A DNA stretch of 7,289 bases from JAPHTQ01 sp051747405 (GTDB taxonomy: Bacteria; Pseudomonadota; Gammaproteobacteria; Thiohalomonadales; Thiohalomonadaceae). A program made the translations under genes and the position numbers. Below the pieces are notes generated by a model. It was given only the letters and a program-made list of their open reading frames with translations, was not told the DNA's origin and made no database searches. Positions 1 to 4,966 of the stretch are shown piece after piece (the stretch's first letter is position 1; each line of letters opens with the position of its first letter). The stretch covers positions 1-7,289 of the forward strand of contig JBNJGC010000135.1 in assembly GCA_051747405.1 (NCBI GenBank), written 5' to 3'.

Positions 1-280
1 CTACCGGCTCGCCGTTGATGCGTATGCGCTCGTTATAGCGCAACAGATGGGGAGAGGTGTAGGCCCCCACCCGATAACCGGCGGCGAGCAGAATCGACTC
101 CAGCATCGCCACGCTGGAACCCTTGCCGTTGGTGCCGGCGACGGTGATGACAGTATGCCCCGGCGACGCCAGCCCGAGCGCCTTGAGCACCTTGCCCGGA
201 CGCTCGAGCCCCAGATCGATGGCAGAGGGATGGAGCGACTCCTGCCATTCGAGCCACTGTGCAAGGCTGGAGAATCTCAT
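1..280 (-). CDS. folC: Bifunctional folylpolyglutamate synthase / dihydrofolate synthase, N-terminal part only
   Basis: FolC joins dihydropteroate to glutamate and then extends the glutamate tail of folates, using ATP, in the cytoplasm. Translating the minus strand from the ATG at 278-280 gives 93 codons beginning MRFSSLAQWLEWQESLHP, a typical FolC opening. The Mur-ligase-type P-loop VAGTNGKGS lies near residues 47-55, and the family motif TSPHLLRYNERI follows near residues 75-86. The gene is cut by the window edge: full-length members are usually over 400 residues, so only the first fifth or so is seen. It is the last gene of the trp-accD-folC run and starts 112 bases after accD ends. No Shine-Dalgarno-like purine run precedes the ATG; the bases just upstream are TCATTTTCCA, and a repeat arm begins 11 bases away. 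Identity is firm; the start is well supported by the protein ends of the family but not by an RBS. Confidence 0.95.
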   Translation of the reverse strand, partial: MRFSSLAQWLEWQESLHPSAIDLGLERPGKVLKALGLASPGHTVITVAGTNGKGSSVAMLESILLAAGYRVGAYTSPHLLRYNERIRINGEPV

Positions 281-291
281 TGGAAAATGAT

Positions 292-388
292 TAACCGCAA
301 AGGCGCAAAGGCGCTGAGAAGGTCAGAACAAACACAGTATTCAACTGGATTGCCCAGGTTACTTTGCGCCTCTGCGTCTCTGCGGTTA
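292..388. repeat. Palindromic intergenic repeat element between accD and folC (copy 1)
   Basis: Two inverted arms, 292-318 and 362-388, match at 22 of 27 positions. The outer end of each arm begins TAACCGCA, and each arm is itself a short tandem of a CGCARAGG-like 8-base unit. The arms flank an unrelated centre of 43 bases (319-361). The element fills almost the whole spacer: one edge is 4 bases from the accD stop and the other 11 bases from the folC ATG. A second element with the same arm sequence lies on the other side of accD. I see no reading frame of its own and no transposase. Such CGCAAAGG/CGCAGAGG intergenic repeats recur in many gammaproteobacterial genomes as far as I recall, but their function is not established. 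It could be a non-autonomous mobile palindrome or a transcript hairpin. Confidence 0.85.
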
Positions 389-392
389 GTGA

Positions 393-1259
393 TTACGCCG
401 CCGGCGCAGGCTGATTGGTGAGGATGGTCAGCACACTGGCGAGTCGGTCGCGCATCTCACGGCGGTCGACGATCATGTCGATGGCGCCGTGGTCCACCAA
501 AAACTCGCTGCGCTGGAACCCCTCGGGGAGGGTCTCGCGCACGGTCTGCTCGATCACCCGCGGACCGGCGAAGCCGATCAGCGCGCCGGGCTCACCGATA
601 TTGATATCCCCCAACATCGCCAATGAGGCGGAGACGCCGCCCATGGTCGGATCGGTCATCACCGAGATAAACGGGATCCCCTTCTCCCGTAGCCGCGCCA
701 ATACCGCAGAGGTTTTGGCCATCTGCATCAGCGAGAACAGCGCCTCCTGCATGCGCGCCCCACCGCTGGCGGAGAAGCAGACCAGCGGAATGCCGTGCTC
801 CAGGCTGGCGTTGGCGGCCTGGACGAAACGCTCGCCCACCACCGAGCCCATGGAGCCGCCCATGAAACGGAACTCGAAGGCGGCGGCGACCAGCGGTACG
901 CCCTTGACCTGCCCCATCATGGCGACCAGGGCATCGGTCTCGCCAGTGGCTTTCTGCGCCTGACTGATACGGTCTTTGTACTTCTTGCTGTCCTTGAACT
1001 TGAGCGCATCGACCGGCTGCACCTCGGCGCCGATCTCCACCCGCGGTTCGGAGTCAAGGAAGGCCTCAAGGCGACGGCGGGCACCGAGACGCATATGGTG
1101 ACTACACTTGGGGCAGACATCCAGATTGCGCTCCAGCTCGGCACGATAGAGTACACCGTTACAGCCCGGACACTTGGCCCACAGCCCCTCAGGTACGGTC
1201 TTCTTGTTACCGCCCTCGGTACGGATCTGCGAAGGCAGGAATTTCTGTAACCAGCTCAT
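393..1259 (-). CDS. accD: Acetyl-CoA carboxylase, carboxyltransferase beta subunit
   Basis: AccD pairs with AccA to form the carboxyltransferase that moves CO2 from biotin on BCCP to acetyl-CoA, giving malonyl-CoA, the first committed step of fatty acid synthesis. The product is 288 residues, the usual length. An N-terminal four-cysteine zinc ribbon is intact (Cys30, Cys33, Cys49, Cys52 in CPGC and CPKC). The crotonase-like carboxyltransferase fold follows, with SASGGARMQE at 163-172 and PTMGGVSAS at 204-212 supplying the glycine-rich oxyanion-hole loops. The start MSWLQKFLPS is typical for the family and has a good RBS (GAGGA, 6 bases upstream). The gene stands between trpA and folC, a common gammaproteobacterial arrangement. 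Both flanking spacers hold related palindromic repeats. The C-terminus ends in a short PAPAA tail. Confidence 0.98.
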   Translation of the reverse strand: MSWLQKFLPSQIRTEGGNKKTVPEGLWAKCPGCNGVLYRAELERNLDVCPKCSHHMRLGARRRLEAFLDSEPRVEIGAEVQPVDALKFKDSKKYKDRISQAQKATGETDALVAMMGQVKGVPLVAAAFEFRFMGGSMGSVVGERFVQAANASLEHGIPLVCFSASGGARMQEALFSLMQMAKTSAVLARLREKGIPFISVMTDPTMGGVSASLAMLGDINIGEPGALIGFAGPRVIEQTVRETLPEGFQRSEFLVDHGAIDMIVDRREMRDRLASVLTILTNQPAPAA

Positions 1260-1265
1260 AGTGGA

Positions 1266-1270
1266 TCCTC
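1266..1270 (-). promoter_or_regulatory. Ribosome binding site of accD
   Basis: On the minus strand GAGGA stands 6 bases before the accD ATG. It is the only clear Shine-Dalgarno match in this leader and fixes the start at 1259. It lies 8 bases downstream, in transcript terms, of the inner edge of the repeat hairpin at 1279-1301, so folding of that element could affect access to it. Confidence 0.75.
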
Positions 1271-1278
1271 ACTAATTA

Positions 1279-1417
1279 TTTACCGCAAAGGGCGCAGAGG
1301 CTATACATGCTCAATGGTTAACAGCCTACCCACTGCTGTATAACTCCAGATAGCCATGTTGCTACCTATTGATTATTACTTTTCATCCCTTTGCGCTCTT
1401 TGCGCCTCTGCGGTGAA
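1279..1417. repeat. Palindromic intergenic repeat element between trpA and accD (copy 2)
   Basis: The left arm (about 1279-1301) reads TTTACCGCAAAGGGCGCAGA on its first 20 bases. The right arm (about 1387-1417), read on the minus strand, begins TTCACCGCAGAGGCGCAAAG and continues with another CGCAAAGGG unit. The arms pair with one single-base indel and a few substitutions. The centre, 1302-1386, is AT-rich compared with the surroundings and shares no obvious sequence with the centre of copy 1. The element fills most of the 170-base gap: its edges are 12 bases from the trpA stop and 19 bases from the accD ATG. No ORF, tRNA or T-tract terminator is visible in the gap. An internal promoter for accD could sit in the AT-rich centre, but I see no convincing -35/-10 pair. 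Confidence 0.82.
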
Positions 1418-1429
1418 ATTTACTTTCAA

Positions 1430-2233
1430 TCAACCATCCATCGCCCGGCGCAGTTCGGCGATGAATTCGCCGGCGGCCTGGGGGATCTTCTCCGGCTCGT
1501 TCTGCAGCGCTTCAATGCGACGCACCAGGGCACTGCCGACCACCACGCCATCGGCCACGGCGGCGACGCGGGCAGCGGAGTCGCCGTCCTTGATGCCGAA
1601 GCCGACGCCGACTGGCAGGTCGGTCTTGTTGCGGATGGCCTGCACCCGCTCGGCCACCTCGTCGGTGTTGAGGTTACCGGCACCGGTGATGCCTTTTACC
1701 GAAACATAGTAGACAAATCCACTGGCCAGTTCACAGATCCGACCGATGCGGGCCTCACCGGTGGTCGGTGCCAAGAGGAAGATGGGGTCGAGGCCCTGCC
1801 CACGCAGTGCGGTGGTAAACTCCCCCGCCTCCTCGGGTGGCATGTCCACGGTGAGGATACCGTCTACGCCCGCCTCGGAAGCGGCCTGGGCAAAGGTCTC
1901 ATAGCCCATCACCTCGATAGGATTGAGATAGCCCATCAGCACGATCGGGGTCTCATTGTTGCGCTGGCGGAACTCGCCAACCATGGCCAACACATCCTTC
2001 ATACCGACGTGATGCAACAAGGCACGCTCACTGGCGTGCTGGATCACAGGACCGTCGGCCATCGGATCTGAGAACGGCACCCCCAGCTCGATGATATCGG
2101 CCCCCGCCTCGACCATGGCATGCATGGTGGGCACCGTCACCGAAGGGTTGGGATCGCCGGCGGTGATAAACGGGATCAGCGCCTTGCGGCCCTGGCTACC
2201 CAGGTTCTCGAAATACCCGGAAATACGACTCAT
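1430..2233 (-). CDS. trpA: Tryptophan synthase alpha subunit
   Basis: TrpA cleaves indole-3-glycerol phosphate to glyceraldehyde-3-phosphate and indole, which is channelled to TrpB. The product is 267 residues, the normal length for this TIM-barrel enzyme. The catalytic acids are present at the same numbers as in the enteric enzyme: Glu49 in IIELGVPFSDP and Asp60 in PMADGP. Tyr102 and Tyr175 of the active site are present. The phosphate-binding residues are Gly184, Gly213, Gly234 and Ser235 (VGFGIK and VVGSALV). The start codon overlaps the trpB stop as ATGA, with a GGAGG run inside the end of trpB. No terminator follows the stop; a palindromic repeat begins 12 bases later. Confidence 0.98.
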   Translation of the reverse strand: MSRISGYFENLGSQGRKALIPFITAGDPNPSVTVPTMHAMVEAGADIIELGVPFSDPMADGPVIQHASERALLHHVGMKDVLAMVGEFRQRNNETPIVLMGYLNPIEVMGYETFAQAASEAGVDGILTVDMPPEEAGEFTTALRGQGLDPIFLLAPTTGEARIGRICELASGFVYYVSVKGITGAGNLNTDEVAERVQAIRNKTDLPVGVGFGIKDGDSAARVAAVADGVVVGSALVRRIEALQNEPEKIPQAAGEFIAELRRAMDG

Positions 2234-3453
2234 ACGTCATACCCCTCCAGTCGCGCTACGGTATGGATATCCTTGTCACCTCGACCGGAGAGGTTGACCA
2301 GAATCGTCTGATCCTTGTCCATGGTCGGTGCCAGCTTGGCGGCGTAGGCCAGGGCATGGCTCGACTCCAGGGCCGGGATGATCCCCTCCATACGACTGAG
2401 CTCGTGGAAAGCGGCCATCGCCTCGTCGTCGGTGGCGATGACGTAATCGGCCCGTCCGGTATCCTTGAGCCAGGCGTGCTCAGGGCCGACACCGGGGTAA
2501 TCGAGACCGGCGGAGATGGAGTGGGTGCCGGTGATCTGACCGTCGGCATCCTCCATCAGGTAGGTGCGGTTGCCATGCAGGACACCGGGTTTACCGGCAC
2601 AGAGCGGAGCGGCGTGCTCGCCCGACTCGAGACCGTGCCCGCCGCCCTCGACACCGTACATCACCACCCCTTGGTCGCCGAGGAAGGGGTGGAACAGGCC
2701 GATGGCGTTGGAGCCGCCGCCGACGCAGGCGACCAGCGCATCGGGCAGCTTGCCGGTCTCCTCCTGCATTTGGCGTTTCGCCTCACGCCCGATCACCGAC
2801 TGAAAGTCGCGCACCATCGCCGGATAGGGGTGGGGCCCGGCCACCGTACCGATGATGTAGAAGGTATCGTCGACATTGGTCACCCAGTCGCGCATCGCCT
2901 CGTTGAGGGCATCCTTCAGGGTCTTGGTGCCGGAGGTGACGCCCTTGACCTCGGCGCCCAGCACCCGCATGCGGTAGACGTTAATCTTCTGCCGCTCGAT
3001 ATCCTCGGCGCCCATGTAGACCACGCACTCCATGCCGTAGCGGGCGGTCACCGTTGCGCTGGCAACACCGTGCTGACCGGCGCCGGTCTCGGCGATGATG
3101 CGCTGTTTGCCCATGCGCTTGGCCAGCAGGGCCTGGCCCACGGTGTTGTTGATCTTGTGCGCGCCGGTATGGTTGAGGTCTTCGCGCTTGAGCCAGATCT
3201 GGGCACCGCCCAGCTTTTCGCTCCAACGCCTGGCGTGGTAGACCGGCGAGGGGCGACCGACGAAGTGCTTCAGCTCGTAATCGAGCTCAGCCAAAAAGTC
3301 CTCGTCGTTTTTGTATTTGTCGTAGGCCTCGCGGAGTTCATCCAGGGCCTCCATCAGGGTTTCGGACGCGAAGATGCCACCATAGGGGCCAAAATGGCCA
3401 CGCTCGTCGGGCAGCTTCAGCAGATCCTGAAAATCGTAGTTCTCAATCGCCAT
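2230..3453 (-). CDS. trpB: Tryptophan synthase beta subunit
   Basis: TrpB is the PLP enzyme that condenses indole with L-serine to give L-tryptophan, acting in an alpha2-beta2 complex with TrpA. The product is 407 residues, in the usual range for the classical trpB1 type. The PLP lysine is Lys100 in GAHKINN, and the catalytic glutamate is Glu122 in AETGAGQHGVA. The PLP phosphate loop GGGSNA is at 245-250, and NLSGRGDKD near 387-395 holds the serine that contacts the cofactor ring nitrogen. The N-terminus has the family's GHFGPYGGIF motif. The start overlaps the end of trpF by 11 bases and the stop overlaps trpA by 4. A GGAG lies 12 bases before the ATG and a weaker GAGA lies nearer, so initiation probably leans on coupling with trpF. 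Confidence 0.98.
   Translation of the reverse strand: MAIENYDFQDLLKLPDERGHFGPYGGIFASETLMEALDELREAYDKYKNDEDFLAELDYELKHFVGRPSPVYHARRWSEKLGGAQIWLKREDLNHTGAHKINNTVGQALLAKRMGKQRIIAETGAGQHGVASATVTARYGMECVVYMGAEDIERQKINVYRMRVLGAEVKGVTSGTKTLKDALNEAMRDWVTNVDDTFYIIGTVAGPHPYPAMVRDFQSVIGREAKRQMQEETGKLPDALVACVGGGSNAIGLFHPFLGDQGVVMYGVEGGGHGLESGEHAAPLCAGKPGVLHGNRTYLMEDADGQITGTHSISAGLDYPGVGPEHAWLKDTGRADYVIATDDEAMAAFHELSRMEGIIPALESSHALAYAAKLAPTMDKDQTILVNLSGRGDKDIHTVARLEGYDV
2244..2248 (-). promoter_or_regulatory. Ribosome binding site of trpA, inside the end of trpB
   Basis: GGAGG (in GGAGGGG) stands 10 bases before the trpA ATG and within the last codons of trpB. Together with the ATGA stop/start overlap at 2230-2233 it supports translational coupling, which would help equal production of the two subunits of the complex. 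A nearer ATG at 2238-2240 is in another frame and is not the trpA start. Confidence 0.7.
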
Positions 3454-4087
3454 CGGCTATCTCTACTCCACGCATAAATGCGGTAATCTTGTCGGCATCC
3501 TTGATCCCCTTCTCCAGCTCCACGCCGCTACTGACATCCACGGCGTAGGGGTGGACTTGGCGAATCGCCTCAGTGACATTCTGTGGGCCCAGGCCGCCGG
3601 CGAGGATGATCGGCATCCTCAGACCGGGCGGGATACGCGCCCAGTCGAAAGTATGGCCGGTGCCGCCATGGACCCCTTTGCGGTAGCTATCGAGCAAAAG
3701 CGCCCCGGCACCCCGGTACTGCTGCGCCACCCTCTCAAGCTCGACCCCTTCGGCCATGCGCACCGCCTTGATCCAGGGGCGGGCGAAACTAGCGCAAAAA
3801 GCCGCCTCCTCGTCCCCGTGAAACTGCAGCCGGTCCAGCGGCACCCGCTCCAGAACGTCCGCCACCTCGTCCGCCGCGGCGTTCACGAACAGCCCGACCG
3901 TGGTGACGAACGGCGGCAGCGTCTCGACGATGGCAGCTGCCTGCTCTGCACTCACAGCACGCGGGCTGGGGGCATAGAAAACCAGTCCGATGGCATCGGC
4001 ACCGGCGGCGACGGCTGCCAAGGCATCCTCGGCACATGTGATGCCGCAGATCTTGACGCGGGTGAGCCTGTGTCGGGTTACAGTCAT
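3443..4087 (-). CDS. trpF: Phosphoribosylanthranilate isomerase
   Basis: TrpF carries out the Amadori rearrangement of N-(5-phosphoribosyl)anthranilate to CdRP, the step before TrpC. The product is 214 residues, a stand-alone TIM barrel and not fused to TrpC as in enterics. The general base Cys14 lies in VKICGIT, and the general acid Asp133 in LLLDS. The phosphate-binding strands are seen as GGTGHTFDW (141-149), LAGGL (162-166) and DVSSGVE (184-190). It starts 13 bases after the truA stop with no clear Shine-Dalgarno sequence (upstream bases TCTGTCCTGTTCC), which suggests reinitiation after truA. The first nine or so residues before VKICGIT are a little longer than the shortest family members, but no other in-frame start is better. 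trpEGDC are not in the window, so the trp pathway is split in this genome. Confidence 0.97.
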   Translation of the reverse strand: MTVTRHRLTRVKICGITCAEDALAAVAAGADAIGLVFYAPSPRAVSAEQAAAIVETLPPFVTTVGLFVNAAADEVADVLERVPLDRLQFHGDEEAAFCASFARPWIKAVRMAEGVELERVAQQYRGAGALLLDSYRKGVHGGTGHTFDWARIPPGLRMPIILAGGLGPQNVTEAIRQVHPYAVDVSSGVELEKGIKDADKITAFMRGVEIADGD

Positions 4088-4100
4088 GGAACAGGACAGA

Positions 4101-4883
4101 TTACCAGACCGGCGATAACGGGGAAAGTTGCGGGATGCCGAACCCCTTTGGATAGCCGACTTTGGTCAGATAGAGGCCATAGGGCTGGGCGGTGACCCCG
4201 CCGAGGGTGCGGTCCTGCGCCTCCAATACTTCGCGACTCCACTCGATCGGCCTCTCCCCCTCGCCAATCGCCATCAGGACGCCTGCAATATTCCGCACCA
4301 TGTGATGCAGAAAGCCGTTCGCCTCCACATCGATAAATATGTAGGGCCCCTGCCGACTCACCTCCAGACGGTGCAGGGTACGCACCGGACTCTTCGCCTG
4401 GCAGGCGATGGCGCGATAGGAGGAGAAGTCGTGTTCACCGAGCAGGTGGTTGCCGGCCTGCTGCATCCTCTCGGTATCGAGCTCCCGATAGTGCCAGGTG
4501 ACCCGATGGGCGAGAAAGGTTGGGCGCACCTCACGGGTAAAAATCACATAACGGTAGGCACGGTGTGTGGCGGCAAAGCGAGCGTGGAACTCATCACTCA
4601 CCGGTTTGGCCCACAGCACCACCACATCCTTGGGCAGGTTGGCATTGGCACCGAAGACCCAGGCTCGCTCCTCACGCTCCGCATCGGTATCGAAATGGAT
4701 CACCTGGCCGGTAGCGTGGACTCCGGTATCGGTACGACCCGCGCACTGGACCCTGATCGGGTGATCGGCCACCTTGCTCAGAGCCGCTTCAACGGCCCCC
4801 TGCACAGTGCGCACGGCCTGCTTCTGCAGCTGCCAGCCACAGAATCTGCTGCCGTCATACTCTATACCCGCCGCGATACGCAT
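4101..4883 (-). CDS. truA: tRNA pseudouridine(38-40) synthase TruA
   Basis: TruA converts uridines 38, 39 and 40 of the tRNA anticodon arm to pseudouridine. The product is 260 residues, near the usual length. The catalytic Asp52 lies in CAGRTDTGVHATGQV, the hallmark motif of the family. Other conserved blocks are YDGSRFCGWQ (9-18), HRAYRY (107-112), HDFSSYR (151-157) and FLHHMVRNIAG (191-201). The start gives MRIAAGIEYDG, as expected, and a weak RBS (GGTGG, 7 bases upstream) precedes it. It is the first gene after the fimV terminator, with only 16 bases between the T-tract and its ATG, and it leads into trpF. Its own promoter is not obvious and may overlap the end of fimV. Confidence 0.97.
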   Translation of the reverse strand: MRIAAGIEYDGSRFCGWQLQKQAVRTVQGAVEAALSKVADHPIRVQCAGRTDTGVHATGQVIHFDTDAEREERAWVFGANANLPKDVVVLWAKPVSDEFHARFAATHRAYRYVIFTREVRPTFLAHRVTWHYRELDTERMQQAGNHLLGEHDFSSYRAIACQAKSPVRTLHRLEVSRQGPYIFIDVEANGFLHHMVRNIAGVLMAIGEGERPIEWSREVLEAQDRTLGGVTAQPYGLYLTKVGYPKGFGIPQLSPLSPVW

Positions 4884-4899
4884 GATGAGCCCACCCGTG

Positions 4900-4937
4900 A
4901 AAACAAAAACCCCGCACCGGCGGTACCGATGCGGGGT
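4900..4937 (-). terminator. Intrinsic terminator after fimV
   Basis: On the minus strand ACCCCGCATCGG and CCGGTGCGGGGT form a stem of 12 base pairs, one of them a G-U wobble, closing a 5-base loop. TTTTGTTTT follows at 4900-4908. This is a textbook Rho-independent terminator in the direction of fimV and truA. It starts about 30 bases after the fimV stop and its T-tract ends 16 bases before the truA ATG, so fimV and truA are probably separate transcription units, unless read-through feeds truA. Confidence 0.92.
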
Positions 4938-4949
4938 GAGATGTTACCT

Positions 4950-4965
4950 CATCCGGAAGCGGATG
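4950..4965 (-). other. Small hairpin between the fimV stop and the terminator
   Basis: CATCCG and CGGATG form a 6-base-pair stem with a 4-base loop, beginning just after the fimV stop codon. No T-tract follows it. It may help protect or position the fimV 3' end, or be chance in GC-rich DNA. Confidence 0.4.
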
Positions 4966-4966
4966 G

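Noticed and set aside
292..388. Palindrome considered as an intrinsic terminator of accD
   Set aside because: No T-tract follows either arm on the minus strand; the bases after the last arm are TCATTTTCCA, and the folC start comes next.
47..421. Plus-strand open frame of 124 codons running across the folC start and repeat copy 1
   Set aside because: It is antisense to folC and accD, and its middle is simply translated repeat (KGAKAL, LCASASLRL); no family resemblance.
292..1417. Possible CRISPR array from repeated CGCAAAGG units
   Set aside because: Units are only 8-9 bases, arranged as inverted arms with one centre each and a whole gene between the elements; no regular spacers and no cas genes.
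2263..3477. Plus-strand open frame of about 404 codons opposite trpB
   Set aside because: It mirrors trpB almost end to end, which is common in GC-rich genes with strong third-position bias; the trpB reading carries all catalytic residues.
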